From Treponema sp. UBA6852 (lineage in GTDB: Bacteria; Spirochaetota; Spirochaetia; Treponematales; Treponemataceae): a stretch of DNA of 43,736 nucleotides. The stretch is from assembly GCA_002449305.1 (NCBI GenBank), contig DKDI01000039.1, forward strand, positions 1-43,736. Direction: 5' to 3'. Below are positions 32,502-40,926 of the stretch, piece by piece. The notes under the pieces were generated by a model. That model saw nothing but the letters and a program-made list of their open reading frames with translations. It was not told where the DNA came from and did no database searches. Numbering within the stretch: the stretch's first letter is position 1; each line of letters opens with the position of its first letter. The position numbers and the translations under genes are program-made.

Positions 32502-34282
32502 TTGTCGCCTCCTGCACACACTTTCCATTCCGCAGCCTTGTTGTATTCCGCCCACATTTTCGCGTAGATTCCGCTGCCAGAGACAAGCTCATCGTGCTTT
32601 CCCTCTTCCGCGATTTTTCCGCCGCTCAAGACAAAAATCCTGTCCGCATTTGTTACGGTCGAAAGCCGGTGCGCAATCATAATCACAGTCTTGTCCTTGG
32701 AAAGGTTTGCGAACGCCGCCTGAACTTTTTCCTCGTTGTCCGGGTCTGCGAACGCAGTCGCCTCGTCTAGAATCAGAATCTTTGAGTTTTTAAGGAACGC
32801 GCGCGCAATCGAAATCCGCTGTGCCTCGCCACCCGAAAGATAAACGCCCTTCGAGCCAATCACCGTGTCAATTCCGTCCGCAAGTTTTTCGATGATGTCC
32901 GCGCACTGCGCCTTTTCAAGAGCCGCCAGAACTTCCTCGCGCGAAGCCGCTGGATTTCCGAGCCGAACGTTTTCCAGAACCGACATTTTCAAGAGCTTTG
33001 AATCCTGAAAAACGTAGGAAACCTCGTTCATCAGCTCCTTGGAAGAAATGTCGCGCACGTCAACACCGCCGATTTTCACCGAACCTTCCGTTGCATCCCA
33101 GAATCGCGCCACAAGCGAAGCCAAAGTCGTTTTTCCGCCACCGCTGGGACCCACAAACGCAACGTGCTCGCCCGAAGTGATTTTAAGCGAAACGCCGTCC
33201 AACGCCTTTTTCTCCGAGCCGCCGTAAGAAAAGCTCACACCGTCAAATTCAACTGAAGAATCCAAAGGCAATTTTGGAGAAGACGTTTGAGCAAGCGGCT
33301 TGAACGCAAAAATCTCGTCCATGCGTTTCAGAGCGTCCGTCACAGCCATCGAAGCCTCGCCCGAATAAGCGATTTTCATCAGCGTCGTCGTCAGAATCGG
33401 AGTAAGAATTATATAGAAGAGAAGATTCAAAATCAGCGTGTCGGAAACGCCCTTTCCGCCTAAAATGTAAGATGCCGCAATCAAAAAAGCGAAAACAGAA
33501 TTCGTTGCAAGCGTGAACAGAACCATCGGGCGCATCATGCTTTTTGTGTAGGCGACAGTCCATTTTTCATAGCCGTCAATCGCCGCCTTGAAGCGGTTGA
33601 ACGAAAACACCGACTGCCCGAAAGTCTTTACAATAGGAATTCCGCGCACATATTCAACCGCCTCGTTCGACATCGTCTCAAGCGAATCCTGATATTTCGC
33701 CATGTCCTGCTGAAGCTTCTTCCCCATCATTCCGCCCATCGCCAAAAACGCAAGAACCGCCGGCACAAGGCACAAAAGCCCGATTTTCCAGTCGAAAAAA
33801 AGCATCATCGCCACAAGGCAGACCGGCGTAACGTAAGACACAACCTTGTCAGGAAGCGAATGCGCGATAAAAGTTTCGGTCGCCTCCGAAGAATCGTTCA
33901 CAACGCGCCTTATTTTTCCGCTGCCTTCCTTTTCAATCAGCCCGAGCGGAAGCGTCATAATGTGCCTCATCAGAGAACTTCTAAGATTTGACTGAATCCT
34001 GAATGCCGCCTTGTGCGAGCACATCAAGCCGCCCACATAAACCAGAAGAGCCGCCACCGCAGAAACAACCGCCGCCCAGCCATAAAACTTGAGCGAAGGT
34101 GCCGCCGAAGCAAAATCCGGGCGAACCGCCAGAACCTCGCGAATCAGATTCCAAACAAAATAGAACGGCAGCATTCCCAAAACCGCGCTCACACCCGAAA
34201 GAACCCAGGAAGCATACACGAAAAACCTGTGATTTCCCGCAAACTTCATCAGCTCGCCAACCGAACTTTTCTTTTTTTCCAT
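32492..34282 (-). CDS. ABC transporter, fused permease-ATPase, subunit 1
   Basis: 596 residues with the same plan: membrane domain (about 20-305), ATPase with Walker A GPSGGGKT (near 380), signature LSGGEAQR and Walker B ILILDEATAF. Both nucleotide sites look complete; in one, the Ser after DEATA is Phe. Relatives act as drug exporters, or as siderophore importers of the YbtPQ type. AAGAGG precedes the ATG. The promoter region carries an inverted repeat sharing half-sites with the operator of the TetR gene 97 bp upstream, so that regulator probably controls this operon. Confidence 0.92.
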   Translation of the reverse strand: MEKKKSSVGELMKFAGNHRFFVYASWVLSGVSAVLGMLPFYFVWNLIREVLAVRPDFASAAPSLKFYGWAAVVSAVAALLVYVGGLMCSHKAAFRIQSNLRSSLMRHIMTLPLGLIEKEGSGKIRRVVNDSSEATETFIAHSLPDKVVSYVTPVCLVAMMLFFDWKIGLLCLVPAVLAFLAMGGMMGKKLQQDMAKYQDSLETMSNEAVEYVRGIPIVKTFGQSVFSFNRFKAAIDGYEKWTVAYTKSMMRPMVLFTLATNSVFAFLIAASYILGGKGVSDTLILNLLFYIILTPILTTTLMKIAYSGEASMAVTDALKRMDEIFAFKPLAQTSSPKLPLDSSVEFDGVSFSYGGSEKKALDGVSLKITSGEHVAFVGPSGGGKTTLASLVARFWDATEGSVKIGGVDVRDISSKELMNEVSYVFQDSKLLKMSVLENVRLGNPAASREEVLAALEKAQCADIIEKLADGIDTVIGSKGVYLSGGEAQRISIARAFLKNSKILILDEATAFADPDNEEKVQAAFANLSKDKTVIMIAHRLSTVTNADRIFVLSGGKIAEEGKHDELVSGSGIYAKMWAEYNKAAEWKVCAGGDKWL

Positions 34283-34322
34283 ATAAAACCTCTTAAAATT
34301 GTTTTTTGTTTAATTGCCTTTA

Positions 34323-34347
34323 GTTACCAAAATTCAAATTTGATAAC
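34323..34347 (-). promoter_or_regulatory. Candidate TetR operator at the ABC promoter
   Basis: Minus strand GTTATCA, 11-bp spacer, TGGTAAC. It overlaps a plausible -35 (TTGAAT) that stands 17 bp from ATTAAA. The half-sites match those in front of the tetR gene. Confidence 0.6.
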
Positions 34348-34352
34348 CGCAT

Positions 34353-34378
34353 AAAAAAAGAGGCCCGAAAGCCTCTTT
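34353..34378 (-). terminator. Terminator after tetR
   Basis: Minus strand AAAGAGGC, 6-nt loop, GCCTCTTT followed by further T. It begins at the tetR stop codon and separates it from the ABC operon. Confidence 0.85.
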
Positions 34379-34993
34379 CTAAAATCCCATAAGTTTCTGC
34401 CAGCCGGGCATGAAAAATTCCTCCACCACCGAAAGGCAGTGCTCGGTTTCCGACTGCGTGTAGCCGTGGATGACAGGCTCAAGCATTGCAGTGTACGCCG
34501 CGCTCAGAATCGTGTGCATTTCCTTTTCGCTCACCTCCACCACATTGTTTCCGCGAGACTTTAAAAAATCCAGGACTTTCAGCATTTCCTTTTGGTCCTC
34601 GTTCACCATGTCGTGCAGAAAATTTTCGTAGCGCGTGCCTTTTGACTTTGTAAGAATCAGAGAGAAATCCTCGCGGCGCGGATAAATAATCTCGCGGATC
34701 ATGTCGATGTCGTTGTTTTGCATCAGTTCTGCAACGGAAACGTTTTCTTCAATCTGCGCATATTTTGTTGCAATGTGATTTTTGCGCCATTGTCTGAATT
34801 CTTTAAGAGAAGGCTCGACCAGCTGAGAGAACAAATCTTCCTTGTCCGCGCAATGCCGGTAAAGTGCAGCCGAAGTAACGCCCGCCCGACTTGCAATATC
34901 GCGGATTGAAGCGTTTTCAAAGCCGTTTTTAAAAAATTCAGAGCGCGCGGCTTTTAAAATATTCTCGTGTGTTTCAGATTTGTCTTTTGCCAT
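34379..34993 (-). CDS. TetR-family regulator of the ABC exporter (inferred)
   Basis: 204 residues. Helix-turn-helix at about 10-55 (ASIRDIASRAGVTSAALYRH); helical ligand domain after it. It lies just upstream of the ABC pair on the same strand but behind a terminator, so it is a separate unit. A perfect palindrome GTTATCAGTGATAAC lies 17 bp before its ATG, and related half-sites lie at the ABC promoter, which supports autoregulation and control of the exporter. No ribosome site is visible before the ATG. Confidence 0.9.
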   Translation of the reverse strand: MAKDKSETHENILKAARSEFFKNGFENASIRDIASRAGVTSAALYRHCADKEDLFSQLVEPSLKEFRQWRKNHIATKYAQIEENVSVAELMQNNDIDMIREIIYPRREDFSLILTKSKGTRYENFLHDMVNEDQKEMLKVLDFLKSRGNNVVEVSEKEMHTILSAAYTAMLEPVIHGYTQSETEHCLSVVEEFFMPGWQKLMGF

Positions 34994-35010
34994 AGTTTTT
35001 ATTCGGTTTG

Positions 35011-35025
35011 GTTATCAGTGATAAC
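35011..35025. promoter_or_regulatory. Candidate TetR operator at tetR
   Basis: GTTATCA-G-TGATAAC, a perfect palindrome with a 1-bp centre, in the divergent region between tetR and the nitroreductase gene. Confidence 0.7.
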
Positions 35026-35066
35026 ACAAAGACAATATCACGTCAAAAAGTTAGCGTCAACCAACA

Positions 35067-35095
35067 TTGACATCTTTTTTATTGATTTTTATTTT
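35067..35095 (+). promoter_or_regulatory. Promoter of the nitroreductase-MarR unit
   Basis: TTGACA (35067-35072), 17 bp, TATTTT (35090-35095). A leader of about 65 nt follows. Confidence 0.6.
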
Positions 35096-35168
35096 ACCGC
35101 TTGCCGCTTGACTTTTCTGCCTTTTAGCATGAAATTTAAAAAATCATTTGACTATGGAAGAAATAAAT

Positions 35169-35702
35169 ATGAACGAAACTTTAAAAATTCTTGAAACGCG
35201 CAGAAGCTGCCGCAAATTCAAGCCGGATATGATTCCGGAGGAAGATTTGAACGCCGTAATCCGGGCTGGAACTTTTGCGCCGACCGGCAGAAATCTTCAG
35301 TCGCCGATAATCATTGCGGTTACGAACAAGGAACTTCGCGACAAAATCAGCGAGGAAAACCGAAAAATCGGCGGATGGAACAAAGGCTTTGACCCGTTTT
35401 ACGGCGCGCCTGTGATTCTGATTGTTCTTGCCGATAAAAGCGTTTCGCCGAACTACATTTACGACGGCTCGCTTGTTATGGGAAACCTGATGAACGCCGC
35501 GAAAAGCCTGGGGCTCGGCTCAATCTGGATTCACCGCGCAAAACAGGAATTTGAAAGCGATTTCGGCAAAAAAATTCTTTCAGACCTTGGAATAAAAGGC
35601 GATTTTGAAGGAATCGGGCACATTGCGCTTGGCTACGCGGCAGAAGGCGGAGAAGCAGAAGCCGCTCCCCGCAAAGAAAATTACGTTTACTGGGTAAAGT
35701 AG
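35169..35702 (+). CDS. Nitroreductase-family FMN oxidoreductase
   Basis: 177 residues. FMN-binding signatures: RRSCRKFKPD at the N-terminus, APTGRNLQSP (near 35), and the late GIGHIALGYA stretch. Members reduce nitroaromatics, quinones or flavins with NAD(P)H; physiological role here unknown. I start at ATG 35169 behind GGAAG; an in-frame TTG seven codons earlier covers the ribosome site. A MarR gene follows in the same direction and probably regulates it. Confidence 0.9.
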   Translation: MNETLKILETRRSCRKFKPDMIPEEDLNAVIRAGTFAPTGRNLQSPIIIAVTNKELRDKISEENRKIGGWNKGFDPFYGAPVILIVLADKSVSPNYIYDGSLVMGNLMNAAKSLGLGSIWIHRAKQEFESDFGKKILSDLGIKGDFEGIGHIALGYAAEGGEAEAAPRKENYVYWVK

Positions 35703-35727
35703 AAACTTGCTGCGGGAAAACGGAAAA

Positions 35728-36183
35728 ATGGCGGAAAATCAAAATCCTTCACACGAAGCGTCGCGGCGTTTTGCATATCTTACAAACCAGATTGACGAGC
35801 TTTACCATAAGGTGAACGCAAAATCCTCTCTTTCAGACTGCGTTTCCTGGATTTTTTACTGTCTTTATGACATGGGCGGGCCGTGCAACCAGAGCGAATT
35901 TTCGCGTCTTTACGGAATAAGCCGGAAAACAATAAATTCCGCGCTTTCAAAGCTTGAGCAGCTCGGACTTGTAAAGAGGACTGCCGGAGACGGCCGCAAC
36001 GTGATTGTATCTCTAACAGAAGAAGGGCTTGCGCTTGCCGAAAAGTCAGTTGAGCCGATAATTTCCGCCGAAGATTCAGTTTTTGACAGCTGGTCACCGG
36101 AAGAAAAGGAACAGCTTCTCTTTCTGACAGAAAAATACAGAAACGACCTTGAAAGTCAGTTCAAGAAAAGGGAGCTGATTTGA
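35728..36183 (+). CDS. MarR-family regulator
   Basis: 151 residues with a winged helix (about 45-110): SEFSRLYGISRKTINSALSKLEQLGLVKR and the wing AGDGRNVIVSLTEEG. It follows the nitroreductase gene by 25 bp. Such pairs often respond to the oxidoreductase's substrates. ATG 35728 has CGGAA ahead; an upstream in-frame TTG is unlikely. Four hundred bases without a gene follow. Confidence 0.88.
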   Translation: MAENQNPSHEASRRFAYLTNQIDELYHKVNAKSSLSDCVSWIFYCLYDMGGPCNQSEFSRLYGISRKTINSALSKLEQLGLVKRTAGDGRNVIVSLTEEGLALAEKSVEPIISAEDSVFDSWSPEEKEQLLFLTEKYRNDLESQFKKRELI

Positions 36184-36360
36184 GGGGTGTGTAATAAACG
36201 GATTCTGCCGTATTGCCTCAATGATTTTTCTCTGATTTTTTATAAGTTTTACATTATTGTTTACACTGTTGTTTGCATTTCTGTTATTGCCGGAATTCCG
36301 ATTGACATTTTTTCTATAAAAATGTACGTTTTTTAATTGTCCGATTTCGGACGAAATGTC

Positions 36361-36425
36361 ATTTTCGGGTCAAGCCCGAAAATGACACAGCACCCCAATG
36401 TCATTGCCCGGCTTGACCGGGCAAT
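36361..36425. repeat. Two more units of the dispersed palindrome
   Basis: 36361-36383: ATTTTCGGG, loop TCAAG, CCCGAAAAT. 36403-36425: ATTGCCCGG, loop CTTGA, CCGGGCAAT, i.e. the reverse orientation. Both stems are perfect, and the loop equals that of unit 2 at 30658. Upstream, 36339-36352 holds a small palindrome GTCCGATTTCGGAC. Nothing else stands out in 36184-36360. Confidence 0.75.
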
Positions 36426-36476
36426 CTGCTTAATTTTGGAAGAGTTTTTTTAACTGTATTTTGCAGAAATGCGCAA

Positions 36477-36590
36477 GGGATACGGAGGGCGCAAAGCGGA
36501 CGGCGCCGAAGGCGGCGGCTGGAGGCGAAGGCCGGAACCCGGAGCAGCCCGGTACGGCGAGCTTTGCGAGCCGTATGCGCCCAGTTTTTT
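36477..36590. repeat. GC-rich inverted-repeat element
   Basis: A block far richer in G+C than its surroundings, with terminal inverted repeats: ATACGG and CGCAAAGC (36480-36497) answer GCTTTGCG and CCGTAT (36561-36576). The interior repeats GGCG, CCGG and GAAGG. It ends in a T run (36585-36590), so transcription on the plus strand would make a large terminator-like hairpin. Unlikely to be coding. Confidence 0.7.
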
Positions 36591-36619
36591 GTTTTGCTTT
36601 GTTTTTTTGAGGAATTTTT

Positions 36620-37948
36620 ATGGATATTAAACTTTCGGATCACTTTACGTTCGGCAGGCTGATTCGTTTTACGCTGCCGTCGATTGGAATGATGGTTTTT
36701 ACGTCGATTTATGGCGTTGTTGACGGGCTTTTTGTTTCTAACTTTGTGGGAAAGACAGCTTTTGCCGGGCTGAATCTTATTATGCCGGTGGTTATGATGC
36801 TTTCGTCGGTCGGTTTTATGCTTGGAACGGGCGGAACGGCTTTGGTGGCGCGTTTTTTGGGAGAGAATGACAGGAAGCGCGCGAACGAGACTTTTTCGCT
36901 TCTGGTCTATTTTCTGATTGGGCTTGGTGTTGTGATTTCCGCTGTTGCAATGATTTTTATGCGCAGGATTGCGGTTGCACTTGGTGCGGACGGCGAGCTT
37001 CTTGAAAATGCGGTTATATATGGAAGAATTTTGTGTGGAACTCTCACTCTTTTTATGCTTCAGACTTCGTTCCAGACTTTTCTGATTGCGGCTGAACGTC
37101 CGACGATGGGCTTTGCGCTTACGGTTGGCGCCGGAGTTACGAACATGGTTTTGGACGCGCTGTTTGTTGCGGTTTTTAAATGGGGGCTTGTGGGCGCGGC
37201 ATTGGCAACCTGTATGAGCCAGGTTGTTGGAGGTTTTGTTCCGCTTATTTATTTTTTAAGTCCGAACAAGTCTCTTTTGCATCTTGGAAAGGCAAAATGG
37301 AACGGTGTGATTCTGTTCAAGACTTTTACAAACGGCTCTTCGGAACTGCTTTCAAATATCGCAATGTCGGTTGTAAGTATTCTGTATAATTTTCAGCTAA
37401 TCCGGCTTGCAGGCGAGAACGGAATTGCGGCCTACGGGTGCCTTATGTACGTGGGATTTATTTTTGCGGCGGTTTTTCTTGGCTGGGGAATCGGAACTTC
37501 TCCGATTGTAAGCTACAACTACGGAGCGGAAAACCGGGCGGAACTTCACAATCTTTTTGTAAAGAATCTTATCGCGATGGGTGTTTTTGGTCTGGTTCTT
37601 TTTGCTGCCGCGGAAATGCTTTCGTTTCCGTTCGCAAAGCTTTTTACCGGCTACGATGCGGAACTTTTTGCGCTTACAAGACGCGCGTTCCATTTGTATT
37701 CGTTCTCGTTTTTGCTGACCGGATTCAATATGTTCGGCTCGTCGTTTTTTACCGCTCTGAACAACGGTTTTGTTTCCGCGCTGATTTCCTTTATGCGGAC
37801 GATGGTTTTTCAGGTTGCGTGTGTCCTGGTTCTGCCGGTTCTGTGGGGAATCAACGGAATCTGGCTTAGCGGAATTATATATGAAGTGCTTTCCGCAGTG
37901 GTTGTTGCCGTGTGCCTTGCAAAATTCAAGAATCGTTACGGATATTAG
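36620..37948 (+). CDS. MATE-family efflux transporter
   Basis: 442 residues and about twelve membrane helices. The start (LSDHFTFGRLIRFTLPSIGMMVFTSIYGVVDGLF) is the usual MATE N-terminus, repeated at lower similarity in the second half. Members export drugs or metabolites against Na+ or H+. GAGG lies 9 bp before the ATG. No regulator is adjacent apart from MarR 440 bp upstream, with repeats in between. Confidence 0.92.
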   Translation: MDIKLSDHFTFGRLIRFTLPSIGMMVFTSIYGVVDGLFVSNFVGKTAFAGLNLIMPVVMMLSSVGFMLGTGGTALVARFLGENDRKRANETFSLLVYFLIGLGVVISAVAMIFMRRIAVALGADGELLENAVIYGRILCGTLTLFMLQTSFQTFLIAAERPTMGFALTVGAGVTNMVLDALFVAVFKWGLVGAALATCMSQVVGGFVPLIYFLSPNKSLLHLGKAKWNGVILFKTFTNGSSELLSNIAMSVVSILYNFQLIRLAGENGIAAYGCLMYVGFIFAAVFLGWGIGTSPIVSYNYGAENRAELHNLFVKNLIAMGVFGLVLFAAAEMLSFPFAKLFTGYDAELFALTRRAFHLYSFSFLLTGFNMFGSSFFTALNNGFVSALISFMRTMVFQVACVLVLPVLWGINGIWLSGIIYEVLSAVVVAVCLAKFKNRYGY

Positions 37949-37964
37949 AGAAATTACGGCGGTC

Positions 37965-38100
37965 CGGCAAAAACTTCTCAAGTATTTGCCGTCGCTATGT
38001 CCGCCCTTCGCTAACCGCTCATTCTGCGTCAGGTTTTGTACAAAACCCGCCGCAGAACTCCGGGGCTCCCAGCGCTACCGCATCCGCTGTGATTGCCATT
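37965..38100. repeat. Intergenic element with a 36-bp imperfect palindrome
   Basis: Between the MATE gene and the next gene. 38032-38047 is a perfect palindrome (GGTTTTGTACAAAACC), flanked by TTCTGCG and CGCAGAA (38022-38028, 38051-38057). The surrounding sequence (CCGCCCTTCGCTAACC, GGGGCTCCCAGCGC) is GC-rich and has the look of a dispersed repeat. Confidence 0.55.
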
Positions 38101-38121
38101 AGAATCATTTTGGGGAAAACT

Positions 38122-38562
38122 ATGTGTTTTATGAATTTTTTCGGACTGACGGTAATCGCCGCAATCATGGTTCCGAACTTTATTTTTGCCGCGACGCACA
38201 GGGACGGATTTGAAAATCTCTACAAGAACAAAGCGGTTGAGTTTTTGGAGCAGGCCGGAAGGTTCGGCTGTTTTGCGTTCATGATTTTTAACATTCCTGT
38301 TTTGTGCCGCGGATTCTGGTTTGACGGAGCAAAAACCACGTATTTTGCCACAAGTTCCGCTCTTACGGTGGCTTATCTTTTTGGCTGGATTGTTTTCTGG
38401 AAGGAAAATTCTTTGCGCAAGTCTGTTGTGCTTTCAGTTGTGCCGTCGCTGCTTTTTCTGGAAAGCGGATTTTTTGCGCTGAACATTCCGCTGACAATCT
38501 GCGCAGTGATTTTTGCGCCATGCCACGTTCTGATCAGCTGCAAGAATGCGAAGATGAGCTGA
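38122..38562 (+). CDS. Small integral membrane protein, unrecognised
   Basis: 146 residues with four or five membrane helices (about 5-25, 45-65, 72-90, 99-117, 120-137). I do not recognise a family. The open frame extends 70 codons further upstream, but through the intergenic repeat; the ATG at 38122 has a GGGGA site 5 bp ahead and is the sensible start. Composition is like the MATE gene before it. Confidence 0.7.
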   Translation: MCFMNFFGLTVIAAIMVPNFIFAATHRDGFENLYKNKAVEFLEQAGRFGCFAFMIFNIPVLCRGFWFDGAKTTYFATSSALTVAYLFGWIVFWKENSLRKSVVLSVVPSLLFLESGFFALNIPLTICAVIFAPCHVLISCKNAKMS

Positions 38563-38610
38563 TTGCAGGCTACGGCGGAATCGGAAAATATTACTGCAAA
38601 CTGCAAGACA

Positions 38611-38648
38611 GCCGGAACAACCTCATATAATTGCAAGGTCATTCCGGC
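38611..38648 (-). terminator. Hairpin downstream of the beta-glucanase operon
   Basis: GCCGGAACAACCT (38611-38623) pairs with AGGTCATTCCGGC (38636-38648) with one or two mismatches. No U run follows on either strand, so it may protect the mRNA end rather than terminate. Confidence 0.45.
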
Positions 38649-38673
38649 AGCCTCAATGAATATCACGCAGATT

Positions 38674-40902
38674 CTAGTTTCCGATTTCCTCAAGCACGAT
38701 GTTGTCTACCGTAACTGTGTGCTTTCCGGTGATTCTTTTGCCGTTCACGGCTCCCATCGAAATGCTCAGGATTACAGAGTTGTCGGTCGGCTCGCCCATC
38801 GTGAATTCGCATGAGTATCTTTTGAATTCCTTTGAGACATCGATTTTCTGCGTTCCCGAATACGGAATCCAGTTGTTGTCCGAGGAGCCGTTGCGCTGAA
38901 GGGCGTACATTATCGTGCGGTCAATAGTTGACTTTGCATCAAACTCAATTCTGTACTTTTTGCCTTTTTCAAGAGTGATTCCGTTCTGCTTGAGCTGAAT
39001 CATCCAGTCAAGATTTCCTGTGTCGGAAATATTCATGCAGAACGCGTTGTCCTCGGAAAGTGAATCAACTGCATAATCCGCGGATGCCGACTCGTTCAGG
39101 TAGATTTCGTAGCCTGTAAGCCCGGAGGAAAAATTTCCGTTCACGAGCATTGCGTTTTCCTGAATGCGCACGTTGTCAAGAAAAACCGTTCCGTCTGTGT
39201 CAAAGCTGAAGGAAAGAACGGATGATTTTTCCTTTTCCGCCGTGAACACGAACTTGAAATTCTTCTCATCGGAAGAAAGGGAAGCCTCAAAAGTCTTTCC
39301 TGAAATTTCAGCCTTTATTTTTCCGAAAGAAGCTGATGAGGCGTCAAAGCTCAGAAGATATTCTGTTCCCGGAACAAGCGGAATTCCTTCCTGAATAAGC
39401 CGGATTTCAGCGTCCTTGGGATTTTCTGCGCGGAACTTGCGGATGTTGTCCGTGTTTGTAACGTGGAATTTCGCGCCGTTTTTACCGAAGACATTCCATT
39501 CCGCAAGACGTTTTTCTCCCTCCTGGAATTCTCCGTTGTGAACAAGATTTCCGTCGGGAAGAACTGATTTTTTTTCGGCCGAATTTTGGGGCGCGCTGAC
39601 CATCTCAAGCCGCACGCCAGAAATTCTTACCGCCGCGGTGGAATTCTGGTTTCCGAGGTTGAACTCAAGCCGTCCCATAGGATCGGCCGCGTCGTTCATT
39701 TTGAATGTGAACTCAAAATGCTTTTTCTGCGGCCCGATGTTTATCTTCGTGTCCTTGAAGTAGCGAATCCATCCTGCTTCTGGAGCTGTAACCGCGGTTA
39801 TCATCGTGCGCTCCTTTTCCGCTGAAGCGTCGAACGAAAGCCTGTATTCTGCACCCTTGAGCATTGGAAGACTTGCCTGCACAAGCTGAACAGAATAGTC
39901 AACGCTTCCGGCCGCCTCGGAAGTTATGACGATGTTTCCGCTGTCGTAAGCAAAGCTGCCTTTTCCGCCCTGGGCAAGAAGGAATGTCCAGTAATCTCTG
40001 TCTGACAGAATGTAGTTTCCGTCCGGACCTGCCTCGCGGAATTTTGCCATTCCTGATTCGGGCTTCTTCACGTTCTCGTCGTAGCTTTTTTTCTGGTAAA
40101 CTTTCACGTAGTCCACGAGAAGCTGCGCGTTTTTTCCGAATTTTGTGGAGCGGTCAGGATTTCCCGGCCAGTTTCCGCCCACCGCAAGGTTCAGGATTAT
40201 GTAGAAAGGCTGATCGAACGGAGCCGGATAAGTCACCTCGCCGAACCCCTTGCGCTTTGTGTACCAGCTGTTCTCCTTGTGGTACATTTTTCCGTCGGCA
40301 TAGAAGCGGATTTTGCCGGGTTCCCACTCGCAGGCCACGATGTGCCAGTCATCGGAGAAGCTTTTTCCATGCGCGGATGCCTTTCCTTGAGATTCCTTGT
40401 GGGGCTCGCCGTAATGGAGCGTTCCGTAGATTTCCTCTGTCCTGTCGCCGAGAACTTCCGCAATGTCGATTTCGCCGCACTTGGGCCACTGTCCGTAGAG
40501 ATTCTCTTCCGTGGGCATCATCCAGAATGCCGGGAGAAAGCCTTTTCCGGAAGGAAATTTTATGCGCGCCTCAATGCGTCCGTACTTGAAGTCGTGCTTG
40601 CCTCTTGTGTTGATTCTGCCGGATGTGTACGCCGTTTTTCCGCCGCGTCCTTTTTTCTGCACGGCCTGAATTACGAGGTTTCCGTCCTTTACGTAGATGT
40701 TCTCCTTTGAGTCCACGTATTCCTGAAGCTCGTTGTTCACCCAGCCCGGCTCGTGGTACTCGTAGTTCCAGTCATTCATATTGAGTGAATTTCCGTCAAA
40801 ATCGTCCTGCCAGACAAGATCCGCATCGCTGTAGCTGGTCTGCGCAAAGAATGGAGCTGCGGCGAAAATAATTCCCGCGGCAAATGCAACCGTCTTTTTC
40901 AT
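38674..40902 (-). CDS. Secreted GH16 endo-beta-glucanase with carbohydrate-binding modules
   Basis: 742 residues. Signal peptide (cut near residue 20), then a GH16 catalytic domain (about 25-272) with the motif E-I-D-I-A-E (nucleophile Glu144, Asp146, acid/base Glu149). Three beta-sandwich modules of the CBM4/9 type follow (about 283-430, 445-590, 593-740). Likely substrates are beta-1,3-glucan (laminarin) or mixed-linkage cereal glucan. Secreted to the periplasm or outside. GGAGG before the ATG. It lies 24 bp behind the GH5 gene, with which it is cotranscribed. Confidence 0.93.
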   Translation of the reverse strand: MKKTVAFAAGIIFAAAPFFAQTSYSDADLVWQDDFDGNSLNMNDWNYEYHEPGWVNNELQEYVDSKENIYVKDGNLVIQAVQKKGRGGKTAYTSGRINTRGKHDFKYGRIEARIKFPSGKGFLPAFWMMPTEENLYGQWPKCGEIDIAEVLGDRTEEIYGTLHYGEPHKESQGKASAHGKSFSDDWHIVACEWEPGKIRFYADGKMYHKENSWYTKRKGFGEVTYPAPFDQPFYIILNLAVGGNWPGNPDRSTKFGKNAQLLVDYVKVYQKKSYDENVKKPESGMAKFREAGPDGNYILSDRDYWTFLLAQGGKGSFAYDSGNIVITSEAAGSVDYSVQLVQASLPMLKGAEYRLSFDASAEKERTMITAVTAPEAGWIRYFKDTKINIGPQKKHFEFTFKMNDAADPMGRLEFNLGNQNSTAAVRISGVRLEMVSAPQNSAEKKSVLPDGNLVHNGEFQEGEKRLAEWNVFGKNGAKFHVTNTDNIRKFRAENPKDAEIRLIQEGIPLVPGTEYLLSFDASSASFGKIKAEISGKTFEASLSSDEKNFKFVFTAEKEKSSVLSFSFDTDGTVFLDNVRIQENAMLVNGNFSSGLTGYEIYLNESASADYAVDSLSEDNAFCMNISDTGNLDWMIQLKQNGITLEKGKKYRIEFDAKSTIDRTIMYALQRNGSSDNNWIPYSGTQKIDVSKEFKRYSCEFTMGEPTDNSVILSISMGAVNGKRITGKHTVTVDNIVLEEIGN

Positions 40903-40926
40903 GTTTCCTCCGTTATATATAAACTG

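Noticed and set aside
36401..36643. 80-residue open frame on the minus strand through the GC-rich element
   Set aside because: Arg/Ala-rich low-complexity translation of an inverted-repeat region, no ribosome site, and it runs into the MATE gene start.
37912..38121. Upstream extension of the small membrane protein gene
   Set aside because: The extra 70 codons translate an intergenic repeat and overlap the end of the MATE gene; the ATG at 38122 has a ribosome site.
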